DNA of 64,000 nt from VFMC01 sp963791635 (GTDB taxonomy: Bacteria; Actinomycetota; Acidimicrobiia; Acidimicrobiales; Ilumatobacteraceae): positions 1,240,001-1,304,000 of the forward strand of contig CAWBTC010000005.1 of the NCBI GenBank assembly GCA_963791635.1, read 5' to 3'. The position numbers and the translations under genes were made by a program. Of this stretch, positions 1 to 8,800 are shown in pieces. The notes below the pieces were generated by a model. The model had not been told where the DNA came from. It was given only the letters and a program-made list of their open reading frames with translations, and ran no database searches. Within the stretch, counting starts at the first letter, position 1, and each line of letters starts with the position of its first letter.

Positions 1-989
1 CGGGCATCTGCACCGACTGCACGGTCACCGTCGTGGCGGGCCCCGAGGAGTACCTGTTCGGCGAGGAGAAGGCGATGCTCGAAGTGATCGAGGGGAATGA
101 GCCGTTGCCGCGATGGCTGCCGCCTCACCTCCACGGGCTGTTCGCGACTGCACCGCAACTTGGTTGGCAGTCTCATGACCGCCGGACGGGAGAGGTGGCC
201 GATTCGGGCTCCAACCCGACGCTGGTCAACAACGTCGAAACGCTCTCGAACGTCCCGCACATCCTTGCGAGGGGCGCAACGTGGTTCCGTTCGATCGGAA
301 CCCCCGCGTCCCCTGGCACCATCGTCACCACCGTTGTCGGCGACGTCATCGCGCCCGACGTCGGCGAGGTCGAAATGGGGACACCGCTGCGGGCCGTCAT
401 CGACGCAGTGGGCAGTGGTGTGGCGCCAGGCCGACAGGTGAAGGCCGTCTTTTCTGGAGTGGCGAACGCAGTGGTGGTGGCCGCTGATCTCGATGTGCCA
501 GTCAGCTTCGAGGGGTTCCAGGCGGTCGGCAGCGGGATGGGTTCAGCCGGGTTCATCGTCTACGACGACACCGCCTGCATGGTCGACGTGGCTTACCTCT
601 TCTCGCGGTTCCTTTCCATCGAATCGTGCGGTCAGTGCCCTCCGTGCAAACTCGGGTCGAGTGCGATCACCGAGCACCTGGAGCGGCTCGAGACTGGCGC
701 CGGTGACGACCACGATCTCAGGGCGATCGTCGGGTGGTTGGAGCACGTCACCGATGGCAACCGTTGCTACCTCCCGGTCGAAGAACAGGTCATGGTGACC
801 AGCATTCTGCGCGCGTTCCCCGAGGAGTTCACCGAGCACATCGAGCTGCACGGGTGTCCGCGCCCGCGACAGCTACCGATCCCGAAGTTGGTCGACCTCA
901 CCGATGGCCGAGCCGTCTATGACCAGTCGTTCTGGCGCAAGCGACCCGACTGGACGTACACACCCGAAGACACCTCACCACCCACGTGA
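1..989 (+). CDS. nuoF: NADH-quinone oxidoreductase subunit F-like protein (C-terminal part)
   Basis: The reading frame is already open at the left edge, so the N-terminal half (FMN/NADH-binding region) lies outside the window. What is visible matches the C-terminal part of the 51-kDa NADH-binding subunit of complex I and related diaphorases. It has a GEEKAMLEVIEG stretch corresponding to the family's GEExALLxSxEG, then a NNVETLSNVPHI segment, a ferredoxin-like SLBB region, and the 4Fe-4S signature SCGQCPPCK with a further Cys in GNRCYLPVEEQ. These four Cys would hold the N3-type cluster that passes electrons from FMN. No other complex I subunit follows, so it may belong to a small soluble NADH-dependent reductase rather than full complex I. 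The tail after the cluster domain (RPRQLPIPKLVDLTD...) is not recognised. Confidence 0.85.
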   Translation, partial: GICTDCTVTVVAGPEEYLFGEEKAMLEVIEGNEPLPRWLPPHLHGLFATAPQLGWQSHDRRTGEVADSGSNPTLVNNVETLSNVPHILARGATWFRSIGTPASPGTIVTTVVGDVIAPDVGEVEMGTPLRAVIDAVGSGVAPGRQVKAVFSGVANAVVVAADLDVPVSFEGFQAVGSGMGSAGFIVYDDTACMVDVAYLFSRFLSIESCGQCPPCKLGSSAITEHLERLETGAGDDHDLRAIVGWLEHVTDGNRCYLPVEEQVMVTSILRAFPEEFTEHIELHGCPRPRQLPIPKLVDLTDGRAVYDQSFWRKRPDWTYTPEDTSPPT

Positions 990-1041
990 CCTTCGCCGGC
1001 TGATCACGCACGGCGCCAGCTCCTCCCCTACCGTCGCGACG

Positions 1042-1842
1042 ATGCCCGAAGGCCACACGATCCACCGCATCGCGCTCGACCACTCGAAGCTCCTCCAGGG
1101 CAAGCACATCTCGGTGTCGTCACCGCAGGGGCGCTTCACCGGCTCCGTGCTGGTCGATGGACAACGACTCGATGCCGTCAGCGCCCACGGAAAGCATCTT
1201 TGGTACGAGTGGGGCAACGGACTTCTCACTCATGTCCACCTCGGCCTCTTCGGCAAGTTCCGCGCTGCTCGCCACGAGACCGGTGCGGCCCTGGCGCCGA
1301 AGGGCATGGTGCGCATGCGCCTCCAGGCCGAGGATGTCACGATCGACCTCGCTGGTCCCACCGACTGCTCCATCGGCGACGAGAGCGATCGCGACGCAAT
1401 CCTTCGTCGCCTCGGGCCGGATCCACTCCGTCGCGACGCCAAGCCTCAGCTCGCGTTCGACCGGATCATGAAGAGCAAACAACCGATCGGTGCGTTGTTG
1501 CTCGATCAGTCGGTCATCTGCGGGGTCGGCAACGTGTATCGAGCAGAGGCGCTCTTCGTCAGCGGCATCCACCCATCACGGCCCGGACGCGACCTCGATC
1601 AGGCCGAGTTGGAGGCGCTGTGGTCGACGACCGTCTCGATGCTCAAGCAGGGCGTGAAGGACAACCGGATCATCACCGTCGACCGTGGTGAACTGGACCT
1701 GCCGAAGGGCCGCCGGATCCGACGCGGCGAAGCGACGTATGCATACAAGCGCGACCGTTGTCTTCGTTGCGCAACGCCGATCGGGTCGGTCGAGTTGGCC
1801 GGGAGGCCGTGCTACTACTGCTCGATCTGTCAGCCGAAGTGA
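1042..1842 (+). CDS. Fpg/Nei family DNA glycosylase (endonuclease VIII 2 type)
   Basis: Base-excision repair enzyme that removes oxidised bases and nicks the DNA by beta/delta elimination. The ATG at 1042 is chosen because the mature protein must start with the catalytic Pro: it gives MPEGHTIHR, with nucleophile P2 and E3. The 266-aa length is normal. The C-terminus carries a zinc finger, with C240, C243, C260 and C263 as likely ligands, and a helix-two-turn-helix segment (SVICGVGNVYRAEALF) lies before it. The GHTIHR start is typical of the actinobacterial Nei2 branch rather than Fpg. An in-frame extension upstream to 904 exists but would bury the catalytic Pro, so it is rejected. It is probably transcribed alone. 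Confidence 0.9.
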   Translation: MPEGHTIHRIALDHSKLLQGKHISVSSPQGRFTGSVLVDGQRLDAVSAHGKHLWYEWGNGLLTHVHLGLFGKFRAARHETGAALAPKGMVRMRLQAEDVTIDLAGPTDCSIGDESDRDAILRRLGPDPLRRDAKPQLAFDRIMKSKQPIGALLLDQSVICGVGNVYRAEALFVSGIHPSRPGRDLDQAELEALWSTTVSMLKQGVKDNRIITVDRGELDLPKGRRIRRGEATYAYKRDRCLRCATPIGSVELAGRPCYYCSICQPK

Positions 1843-1892
1843 CGCTGACCGGTCGTCGTATCGCTCTCCCCATCTCGACTCTCGGATAGCAC

Positions 1893-2330
1893 ATGCTCGT
1901 GGGACCGATGGACTCCCCCGACACGCCATCGGCTCACACCGGCGGTCGTCGGCTTTCAGCCGGGCATGATGGCTGGATGGACGACCTCCTCGAGGCTGGC
2001 TTCGCAGTCGGACACGAGCTCACACCGGTTCGAGCCACTCTCGAACACACTGGCCGGATGTATCGGGGCGACGCCGGAGACCACGGCGGGCATGTGTTCC
2101 TTCTCGAGGCATCGCCAGGGCTTCGCGTCGCTTGCCTGCACATCGTCGACCACGAGAGTCGACAGTGGCAGGACTACCTCCAGCTGCGAGATCTGCTGCG
2201 CCACAGCGCCGACGCACGAGACACCTACGAAGCGGTCAAGCAACGGCTGCGCGAGCAGGTCGGCGACGACCGAGACGCCTACACCGAAGGAAAGTCCGCC
2301 ATCATCGGAGGGCTCCTCTCGAAAACGTGA
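1893..2330 (+). CDS. Truncated GrpB/UPF0157-like protein
   Basis: Residues from about 60 onward match the C-terminal half of the GrpB (UPF0157) nucleotidyltransferase-like family: a histidine-rich core strand followed by LQLRDLLRHSADARDTYEAVKQRL and GDDRDAYTEGKSAII. The hallmark N-terminal part of the family (the HxGSTxVPGLxAKPxIDI segment that holds the nucleotidyltransferase motif) is absent. The first 28 residues (MLVGPMDSPDTPSAH...) look like non-coding translation. An internal ATG at 1977 is an equally possible start. It is either a remnant of a decayed gene or a very short divergent member. No function can be assigned. Confidence 0.5.
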   Translation: MLVGPMDSPDTPSAHTGGRRLSAGHDGWMDDLLEAGFAVGHELTPVRATLEHTGRMYRGDAGDHGGHVFLLEASPGLRVACLHIVDHESRQWQDYLQLRDLLRHSADARDTYEAVKQRLREQVGDDRDAYTEGKSAIIGGLLSKT

Positions 2331-2503
2331 CCGGCCGATCGGCGATCAGGCGATCGAATCGGAATCGGGTTGCCTCCCCGGATCAGCATCGATCCCGGTG
2401 TATTGATCGGTGCTTGTCGGACGTTGAAGATGTTGTGATGTCAGGAGCGGAGCGCCGCCGCGCACCGCATGAGCGGCACGGTCGGTGACACCGCGAACGC
2501 CCG

Positions 2504-2929
2504 TCAGCTCACCGAGCCACGGGGCACGATCCACCGGGTTGCCTGGCGGGTGACGTTCGCGATGTGGTCGAAGTCGGCGTCGTAGTGCAGCACTGTGGCG
2601 CCGTAGTGCTCTGCCGTTGCCGCAGTGAGCAGATCGATCACGCCAGCGGACCGATGTTGGCTGGACTTCGAGAGCTGGAACTGGACTGCACGTGCACGGG
2701 CGCCGATCTCGGGAGTGAGGGGGAGGTCGGTGAGCCCCTCGCTACGCCGGGTGGCGATCGATCGGTACTCGCCTGGCGTCCGTGCTGAGAAGAGGACTTC
2801 GAGGTCGACCATGGCGCACGTTGCGAGCAGGCCGAGGCGACCCAGGCGGGCGAGTTCATCGAAGACCTCGGGTGACGACACCCTGGCGGCGGCGCTGGTG
2901 TCGGCCAGGAACAGTCCCGGAGGGATCAA
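2504..2929 (-). CDS. VapC-type PIN-domain toxin ribonuclease
   Basis: PIN-domain RNase, presumably the toxin of a type II toxin-antitoxin pair. From the TTG at 2929 the protein is 141 aa. It carries the acidic quartet of the fold: D10 in FLADTS, E44 in VDLEVL, D99 in GVIDLL, and D117/D119 in HYDADFDHI. The TTG start shares TTGA with the antitoxin stop codon, a coupling arrangement seen repeatedly in this genome. An upstream ATG at 2980 would overlap the antitoxin by 55 nt and add an unlikely N-terminus. It lies downstream of the antitoxin on the same strand. The RNA target cannot be read from sequence. Confidence 0.85.
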   Translation of the reverse strand: MIPPGLFLADTSAAARVSSPEVFDELARLGRLGLLATCAMVDLEVLFSARTPGEYRSIATRRSEGLTDLPLTPEIGARARAVQFQLSKSSQHRSAGVIDLLTAATAEHYGATVLHYDADFDHIANVTRQATRWIVPRGSVS

Positions 2930-3132
2930 CGCCGCGCCTCGGACCGCACCTTCGGGTCGGCCAGGTCGGGGCTCCCCCACATCAACGGATCAGCGAACGC
3001 CTCAGCAAGTCGGCGACGGTTGGCGACGAACGCCAACGCGGCATTGACCGTGTCGATCTTGCTCGACGTGCCGAGTTCTTTGGCGGCGAGCGCGAGCGTT
3101 CTGTCGTCGATGTCGATCGTGGTCCGAGCCAT
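2926..3132 (-). CDS. VapB-type antitoxin
   Basis: Small 68-aa protein (start MARTTIDIDD at 3132; an alternative ATG at 3141 adds MTP). The N-terminus has the ribbon-helix-helix signature of VapB antitoxins in actinobacteria, a T/I-D-I-DD strand followed by LALAAKELGTSSKIDTVNAAL. The charged C-terminal tail (DPLMWGSPDLADPKVRSEARR) is the usual toxin-binding region. It is immediately upstream of the PIN toxin and overlaps it by 4 nt. The family usually represses its own operon as an antitoxin-toxin complex. An inverted repeat sits just upstream at 3150-3177. Confidence 0.8.
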   Translation of the reverse strand: MARTTIDIDDRTLALAAKELGTSSKIDTVNAALAFVANRRRLAEAFADPLMWGSPDLADPKVRSEARR

Positions 3133-3149
3133 TGGTGTCATGCTATCGA

Positions 3150-3177
3150 ATCATGCATCAAAGATGTGTGCAATGAT
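3150..3177. promoter_or_regulatory. Inverted repeat upstream of vapBC, candidate autoregulatory operator
   Basis: ATCATGCA at 3150-3157 is mirrored by TGCAATGAT at 3169-3177 with an 11-nt spacer. It lies 18 nt upstream of the antitoxin start, in an island more AT-rich than its surroundings. The position is what is expected for a ribbon-helix-helix antitoxin operator. The assignment is inference. Confidence 0.4.
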
Positions 3178-3333
3178 GCCGACGGCGCGAGGACCGCTTG
3201 CCACCAAGGCGATGCAACCAAGTCGGACTCTCCTCGTCACCTCGCAAGAAGTCCACTGTGCGAGCCAGGCCGATGCGCTCCTGACCGCGTCGGGCACCCA
3301 GGGGTGCACGTGCCCCGTGCAAACTTCGCGAGG

Positions 3334-3873
3334 ATGCGCTCCATGGATGTCACGCTGCTGGCAGAACGCATCGGTGGGCTGCCCGGTCTCGCCCGACTGG
3401 TCGCGATCGATGGGCCTGGCGGAGCGGGGAAGTCGACGCTCGCGGCGAAGCTGTCCTTCGCGTTGGATGGCGCACCGGTGGTGCACACCGATGACTTCGC
3501 CTCGGCCGACATCCCGATCGACTGGTGGCCGCGCCTGCTGGAACAGGTGATCGCCCCGCTCACGATCGGACAACCGGCTTGCTACCAACGCTACGACTGG
3601 CCGACGGAGTCGCTCGCTGAATGGAACACGGTCGAGCCTGGACAGATCGTCATCATCGAGGGCGTGTCGTCAGGTCGGGTCGAGTGGGCCGACCGACTGA
3701 GCTTCGTGATCTGGATCGAGACACCACGAGAGGTGCGTCTCGCTCGCGCCGTCGAACGCGATGGCGAAGAGGCACTCGCGGACTGGGGGGTCTGGATGGC
3801 GCAGGAGGATGCGCACTACCTGCGCGACCCGACGCGCGAGCGAGCAGACGTCGTCGTCGACGGCACGCGATGA
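3334..3873 (+). CDS. Uridine kinase-like P-loop phosphotransferase
   Basis: A 179-aa P-loop kinase of the uridine/nucleoside kinase superfamily. It has a clear Walker A (GPGGAGKSTLA) near residue 30, a substrate-binding acidic strand (VVHTDDFASADIPIDWW), a Walker B-like strand ending in IVIIEGVSSGR, and an LID-type basic stretch (REVRLARAVERDG). These features are standard for actinobacterial (d)CMP/uridine kinase-like proteins of about 180-210 aa. ATG at 3334 has GCGAGG just ahead; ATG at 3343 is an alternative. The exact phosphate acceptor is not predictable. The gene ends 60 nt before panC on the same strand. Confidence 0.75.
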   Translation: MRSMDVTLLAERIGGLPGLARLVAIDGPGGAGKSTLAAKLSFALDGAPVVHTDDFASADIPIDWWPRLLEQVIAPLTIGQPACYQRYDWPTESLAEWNTVEPGQIVIIEGVSSGRVEWADRLSFVIWIETPREVRLARAVERDGEEALADWGVWMAQEDAHYLRDPTRERADVVVDGTR

Positions 3874-3933
3874 GTGTGCGTTGCGTGTGCCGTGCCTTGG
3901 GAGCGCTGCCAGCACGCCAGTAGGTTGCCGGGC

Positions 3934-4788
3934 GTGCTGCGGCCTGAGCTGATCGATACACCGGCGGCGATGCGTGCCTGGTCGGATGGGCACCGTCTCG
4001 CAGGGCGCCGCGTGGGCTTCGTCCCCACCATGGGGGCACTCCACGAGGGCCACCTCGCACTCGTCGACGAGGCGCGGCTGCACAGCGACGTGGTCGTGGT
4101 CTCCGTGTTCGTCAACCCGCTGCAGTTCAACGTGCGCGCCGACTTCGACCGCTACCCACGTCCTGTCGACGACGACCTCGACGCCTGCGCTGCGGCGGGC
4201 GTGGATGCCGTCTACGCACCGACAGGCGCAGCGATGTATCCGCCGGGCTTCCAGACCCATGTCGAGCCCGGACCGCTCGCCGAACGGCTGGAGGGCGAGC
4301 ACCGCCCCGGCCACTTCCGCGGCGTCACAACCGTCGTCGCGAAGCTGTTCGCCGCAGTCCGACCCCACGTCGCGGTGTTCGGTCAGAAAGACGCCCAGCA
4401 GTTGGCGATCATCCGACGGATGACGATCGATCTCGACCTCGGCATCGACGTCATCGGATTGCCAACCGTCCGGGAACCCGATGGTGTGGCGATGAGTAGT
4501 CGCAATCGGCGGCTCGATCCCGATCAACGCGCCGCCGCTGTCTGTCTGTCACGAGGGCTGCGTGCCGCCGAGTCACTCCTGCGCAACGGCGTGAGAGATG
4601 CTGCAGCACTGGTCGCCGCCACTTCGTCCATCGTTGCAGCCGAGCCGCTGGCACAGTTGGAGCACGTGGCGCTCGTCGACCCCGACACGCTCGACCCGGT
4701 CGATGAGGTGAACGGCGCTGCACTGCTCCTGATCGCTGCGTGGTTCGGCGAGGTACGACTGATCGACAACCTGCTGATCAAGAAGTGA
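3934..4788 (+). CDS. panC: Pantothenate synthetase PanC
   Basis: ATP-dependent condensation of pantoate with beta-alanine to give pantothenate, the last step of vitamin B5 synthesis, in the cytoplasm. The GTG at 3934 gives a 284-aa protein beginning LRPELIDTPAAMRAW, the normal length. Diagnostic motifs are PTMGALHEGH (the HxGH nucleotidyltransferase signature), the pantoate-binding stretch VSVFVNPLQF, FGQKDAQQLAIIRRM, and VAMSSRNRRL (the KMSKS-like loop). A longer in-frame extension to 3874 lacks family similarity. panB and panD are not next to it. Confidence 0.93.
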   Translation: MLRPELIDTPAAMRAWSDGHRLAGRRVGFVPTMGALHEGHLALVDEARLHSDVVVVSVFVNPLQFNVRADFDRYPRPVDDDLDACAAAGVDAVYAPTGAAMYPPGFQTHVEPGPLAERLEGEHRPGHFRGVTTVVAKLFAAVRPHVAVFGQKDAQQLAIIRRMTIDLDLGIDVIGLPTVREPDGVAMSSRNRRLDPDQRAAAVCLSRGLRAAESLLRNGVRDAAALVAATSSIVAAEPLAQLEHVALVDPDTLDPVDEVNGAALLLIAAWFGEVRLIDNLLIKK

Positions 4789-4790
4789 GC

Positions 4791-4824
4791 GATCAGGAAC
4801 ATCTGATCAGGAGCAGCTGATCAG
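4791..4824. terminator. Hairpin-forming repeats between convergent panC and CPBP genes
   Basis: GATCAG at 4791-4796 pairs with CTGATC at 4803-4808. The palindrome-containing unit CTGATCAG occurs at 4803-4810 and again at 4817-4824. The convergent setting suggests a bidirectional terminator, but there is no T-run. Confidence 0.35.
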
Positions 4825-5678
4825 GCGGGACCCCATCCGGTGAGAGCGATGGTCATCGCGATCGCATTGATGATCGCGTGGGCGATGATCGTGGGTGCGA
4901 TTCGTCGGAAGAAGTACGCGGCACCGCCCAACACGATGCCGACCCCACCGAGGACGACGATCAGCCCGATGTTGCCGGTGCCGCGCACAGGGTCGAAGTG
5001 GGCAAATCCGAACAGGACGCCCTGCAGCCCGATTGCGGCGACCGGGTGCATCGCCGCAAGGAACGACCGCAGCACCAGCCCACGGAACACCATCTCCTCC
5101 ACGAGCGGCGCAGCGACGACCGCGAGCACGAGTGTCGCGATCACGTAGCCGCGCTCGCCGCCGACGCTGTCGATGCCCTCGGTGTTGCTGCTGAACGGGA
5201 TGCCCGTGGCCACCACGAAGATGCCGAGCAGGATCTGAGCGGTCAGGCAACTCAGCCACGTGACCGGCCCCCAGCCCGCGTCGGCCCACTTCGCGAAGAG
5301 GCCGCTGTCGGCACGCAGCGATTTGCGGCCCCAGCGGTGACTGGCCCACCAGCAGAACGCGAGCACCGGGCCGTAGCCGATGAGGCCGGCGATGACCACG
5401 TAGACGGCGATGGGCCACTGCTGGTGCGACAGCGCATCGATGACGTACCGGCTGGCTATGAGCGACGCAAGGATCGTGAGCAGCGCGCCCACACCGGCAC
5501 CGAGCGGAATGGTTGGGTGCGGCGGGGCCGGTGGCTTCGGACGTGCGGCCACCCACGATGTCCAACCACTCCCGTCCCAGTACCGAACGAGGTCGGGGAA
5601 CCGAGGATCCTCGTACCACCCGGCCGGATGGATCGCAGGCGGTGGTGACACCGGTGGTTGCACCCCGGATGGATACAT
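4821..5678 (-). CDS. DUF2510-containing CPBP family intramembrane metalloprotease
   Basis: A 285-aa integral membrane protein. Residues about 15-45 form a DUF2510 module (PAGWYEDPRFPDLVRYWDG), typical of actinobacterial membrane proteins. Several hydrophobic helices follow, then the CPBP/Abi (CAAX-protease-like) glutamic peptidase core: the EEMVFRG motif, FGFAHFDP, and HAIINA near the C-terminus, which supply the catalytic Glu and His residues. Family members include CAAX prenyl proteases and bacteriocin-immunity proteins; the substrate here is unknown. It is divergent from the flavoprotein gene at 5713, with only 34 nt between starts. Confidence 0.85.
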   Translation of the reverse strand: MYPSGVQPPVSPPPAIHPAGWYEDPRFPDLVRYWDGSGWTSWVAARPKPPAPPHPTIPLGAGVGALLTILASLIASRYVIDALSHQQWPIAVYVVIAGLIGYGPVLAFCWWASHRWGRKSLRADSGLFAKWADAGWGPVTWLSCLTAQILLGIFVVATGIPFSSNTEGIDSVGGERGYVIATLVLAVVAAPLVEEMVFRGLVLRSFLAAMHPVAAIGLQGVLFGFAHFDPVRGTGNIGLIVVLGGVGIVLGGAAYFFRRIAPTIIAHAIINAIAMTIALTGWGPA

Positions 5679-5712
5679 GGGCCGAGGCTACCGGCGGTAC
5701 TGTCGGCGCGCG

Positions 5713-7095
5713 ATGAGCCTCCGCGACCTGTCCCTGTGGCACGACACGCTGCCCTCCGATGATCACCTGACGCCCCGGGCTGCCCTCCCGGGCGACACCG
5801 ACGTCGACGTGGCGATCGTCGGCGCCGGCTACACCGGCCTGTGGACCGCCTACTACCTGAAGCGACGCAATCCCGACATGCGCATCGCCATCGTGGAGTC
5901 ACAGGTTGCCGGCTTCGGCGCCAGCGGCCGCAACGGCGGCTGGTGCTCGGCGCTGCTGCCGATGGGGTTCGACGCGATGGCCGCCACGCACGGCAAGGAC
6001 GGCGCCAGCCGGCTGCAGCGTGCCATGAATGCCACGGTCGACGAAGTCGGCGTCGTGGCCGCCAGAGAAGGCATCGACTGCCACTTCGCGAAAGGCGGAA
6101 CGTTCAGGGCTGCACGCAACCCGGCCCACATCGACCGCATGCAGGCCGAGGTCGCTGCGTATCGCTCCTACGGATTCGGCGAGGATGACCTGCGTTGGCT
6201 CGACCGCGACGAAGCTCAGTCGTTGGTCCAGCTCACCGACGCCGAAGGCGGCGTCTACACGCCACACTGCGCGGCCATCCACCCGGCTCGGCTCGTACGC
6301 GGTCTCGCCCGCGCGGTCGAGGCGAGCGGTGTGACGATCCACGAGCAGACCAAGGTGCTCGCGATCCACCCGCGCCGCCTTGTGACCGATCGGGGTGTGA
6401 TCCGCGCCGACCACATCGTGCGTGCCACCGAGGGCTTCACCCCGATGCTGCCCGGCCAGGCGCGCCGAGTGATCCCGATCTACTCGCTGATGATCGCAAC
6501 GGAGCCGTTGCCCACGTCGTTCTGGTCCGAGGTGGGACTGCGGCGTCGGGAGACCTTCTCCGATGGTCGGCGACTGGTCATCTACGGCCAACGCACCGCT
6601 GACGACCGCATCGCCTTCGGAGGGCGCGGCGCCCCCTACCACTTCGGCTCGTCGGTCAAGCCCGAGTACGACCGGAACGCCCGCGTCCACGACGACATCC
6701 ACCGCACACTCGTCGAGATCTTCCCGGCGATCGCCGGTGCGACGATCACCCATCGCTGGGGCGGACCGGTGGGAGTGCCGCGCGACTGGTACTGCTCGGT
6801 GGGTCACGACCGTGCCACAGGCCTCGCCTGGGCGGGTGGCTACGTGGGTGACGGCGTCGGCACCACGAACCTTGCCGGACGCACCCTGTGCGACCTGATC
6901 AGCGGCGACACGACCGACCTGACCGACCTGGCGTGGGTGAACCACCGTTCACGGTCGTGGGAGCCCGAGCCCTTGCGGTGGTTGGGCATCAACGCAATGG
7001 TCAAGCTGCCGGTCGGCGCCGACGCCTACGAGGCCAAACACCGGCGACCGGAGAAGTGGCGCAGCAAGATCCTCGACCGAGCGCTCGGGCACTGA
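5713..7095 (+). CDS. DAO-family FAD-dependent oxidoreductase
   Basis: A 460-aa flavoprotein of the D-amino-acid/glycine oxidase fold (DAO family). Starting from ATG 5713, it has the Rossmann dinucleotide motif VAIVGAGYTGLWTAYYL near residue 35, the GASGRNGGWCS loop that contacts FAD in gamma-glutamylputrescine oxidase-like enzymes, and a C-terminal GGYVGDGVGTTNLAGRTL segment that closes over the flavin. Such enzymes oxidise primary or secondary amines to aldehydes with release of ammonia and H2O2. The actual amine cannot be read. Longer upstream in-frame ORF sequence overlaps the divergent CPBP gene and is not part of it. Confidence 0.82.
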   Translation: MSLRDLSLWHDTLPSDDHLTPRAALPGDTDVDVAIVGAGYTGLWTAYYLKRRNPDMRIAIVESQVAGFGASGRNGGWCSALLPMGFDAMAATHGKDGASRLQRAMNATVDEVGVVAAREGIDCHFAKGGTFRAARNPAHIDRMQAEVAAYRSYGFGEDDLRWLDRDEAQSLVQLTDAEGGVYTPHCAAIHPARLVRGLARAVEASGVTIHEQTKVLAIHPRRLVTDRGVIRADHIVRATEGFTPMLPGQARRVIPIYSLMIATEPLPTSFWSEVGLRRRETFSDGRRLVIYGQRTADDRIAFGGRGAPYHFGSSVKPEYDRNARVHDDIHRTLVEIFPAIAGATITHRWGGPVGVPRDWYCSVGHDRATGLAWAGGYVGDGVGTTNLAGRTLCDLISGDTTDLTDLAWVNHRSRSWEPEPLRWLGINAMVKLPVGADAYEAKHRRPEKWRSKILDRALGH

Positions 7096-7109
7096 CGAGT
7101 GAGCCGACC

Positions 7110-7124
7110 GTGGCGGCGCGCCAC
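7110..7124. terminator. Short hairpin between convergent genes
   Basis: GTGGCG (7110-7115) and CGCCAC (7119-7124) form a perfect 6-bp GC stem with a 3-nt loop, in the 31-nt gap between two converging genes. It is likely a simple bidirectional terminator. Confidence 0.4.
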
Positions 7125-7126
7125 CC

Positions 7127-8743
7127 TCAGCCGGCGGGCGGGAACGTCGTCGGCGGCGGATCGGCGAACAGCCACACGTCGAACACGTCATCGAGCTGTG
7201 CGCCCGACACTTCCTCGGCGAGCGCGATGAACGCTCCCGTCGTGCGCGAGGTGCCTTCGTTCTCCGCGACCCAACGGCGCAACAGTTCGAAGAACGCGTC
7301 GTCGCCGACGGTGAGCCTGAGTGCATGCAGCACGACCGCTCCGCCTTCGTAGCTGTTGTAGCCGAACAGATCCCGTGCGGGCGGGGAACCGGTTGGGTCG
7401 CCCCGGCCGGCCTGACGATTCTGAAGTGCGAGGTCGGCTTCCCTGGCCACCGTCGTGAGGCCGATGTGTTCGAGCCACATCCACTGCGCGTACGAGGCGA
7501 AGCTCTCGTTCAACCAGATGTCGCCCCACACCGCAGGCGAGACAGCATTGCCGAACCACTGGTGAGCGAGTTCGTGGCTGAGCAGGAGTTGCTCGAAGAA
7601 GCCGTCCGGGTCGCGAAGGTCGTCACGAGAGAACAGCGAACGACCCTGCGTCTCCATCGCCAGGCCGCCGAAGCTGTCGGCGATGGCCAGCCCGTACCGA
7701 TCCAAGGGGTAGGGACCGAACTGCTGCTCGAGGAACGCCATCAGCTCATCCATGCCGTCGAGGAAGGGTCGCATCTGCGTCAGGTCGTCACGGAGCACCA
7801 CGCTGACGAGCGGGATGCCCGAGGTGGTCTGTGACTCGACGATCTCGTAGTCGCCGGTCACCGCCAGGATCAGATATGTCGGCATCGGATCGGCCTCGCG
7901 CCACTCCCACGTCGTGCCGCGGTCGCCGGGTGTGGTGCTCACGAGCCGGCCGTTGGCCACTGCGGTGACGCCGTCGGGGACGGTGATGCGAAAGGTCCAC
8001 GTGGCCTTGTCACTCGGGTGGTCGTTCGAAGGCAGCCAGGTCCGCGCACCGTCGGGCTCGTTCAGCACGTACGAGCCGCCGGCGGTGGTGAACCATCCGG
8101 ACGGCAGACCCGACAGCGACGAGGCCCGCTCCGGATCGGCGACGTACTCGACGAGCACCTCGTGCTCGTCACCCGCGACGATCGATTCCTCAGGCGTGAT
8201 CCGCAGCTCGGGCTCGTCGAGCTCGAAGTCGACATCCGCGCCGTCGATCGTCACGCGGCTCACCTCGGGCCCGATCGAATCGAGGGTGAAGTCCTCGCGG
8301 GCTTCGGTGAAGACGATGTCGAGCGTCACTGTCCCCTCCACCACACCGACAGCACGGTCGTATGAGATGTCCACGACGTAGTTCCGCACGTCCACGCCAG
8401 GGTTGCCGAGGGCCGGATAGAGCACGTCACCGACGCCGTCACCGGTGTCGGAGGCCCCGTCACTCGTGGGTGGAGCGGGGCCGTCGGTCGTCGTGGGCGC
8501 AACGGCCGGGTCGGTGATGGACGGCTCATCGGTCGTGGCGGGCGGCGGGTCGTCGACGGTCGGACCGGTCGTACCGGTGTCGGGCAGCGAGACCGCGGGG
8601 CCTGCTTCGGCGCGCGTTGATCGCTGCGCGGTCACACCGCTGTCGAGGTCGGTGCTGCAGGCGCCGGGTACCGACATCGCCACGAGCCCCATGAGCGCCA
8701 TCAGCGCCATCCGCGTCACAATGAGCGTGCGACGACGAGCCAT
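7127..8743 (-). CDS. Secreted M1 family metallopeptidase (aminopeptidase N-like)
   Basis: An exported zinc peptidase. The preferred start (MARRRTLIVTRMALM at 8743) gives a basic n-region, a hydrophobic core and CSTDLD, so it is probably a lipoprotein or signal-peptide substrate, though the lipobox (VPGAC) is imperfect. A Pro/Thr/Asp-rich spacer (residues about 30-100) follows. The catalytic domain has HELAHQWFG plus the downstream NESFASYAQ Glu, i.e. HExxH-x18-E, the M1 zinc-site signature. The GAMEN-like exopeptidase motif is replaced by GGLAMETQG. At about 538 aa it lacks the long C-terminal domain of classical PepN, as is common for secreted actinobacterial forms. Confidence 0.85.
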   Translation of the reverse strand: MARRRTLIVTRMALMALMGLVAMSVPGACSTDLDSGVTAQRSTRAEAGPAVSLPDTGTTGPTVDDPPPATTDEPSITDPAVAPTTTDGPAPPTSDGASDTGDGVGDVLYPALGNPGVDVRNYVVDISYDRAVGVVEGTVTLDIVFTEAREDFTLDSIGPEVSRVTIDGADVDFELDEPELRITPEESIVAGDEHEVLVEYVADPERASSLSGLPSGWFTTAGGSYVLNEPDGARTWLPSNDHPSDKATWTFRITVPDGVTAVANGRLVSTTPGDRGTTWEWREADPMPTYLILAVTGDYEIVESQTTSGIPLVSVVLRDDLTQMRPFLDGMDELMAFLEQQFGPYPLDRYGLAIADSFGGLAMETQGRSLFSRDDLRDPDGFFEQLLLSHELAHQWFGNAVSPAVWGDIWLNESFASYAQWMWLEHIGLTTVAREADLALQNRQAGRGDPTGSPPARDLFGYNSYEGGAVVLHALRLTVGDDAFFELLRRWVAENEGTSRTTGAFIALAEEVSGAQLDDVFDVWLFADPPPTTFPPAG

Positions 8744-8800
8744 GCCGTTGAGGGTACTGAACAGTCGTGTGCCGGCCGCGTCAGCCGTCGGCACACGCCC

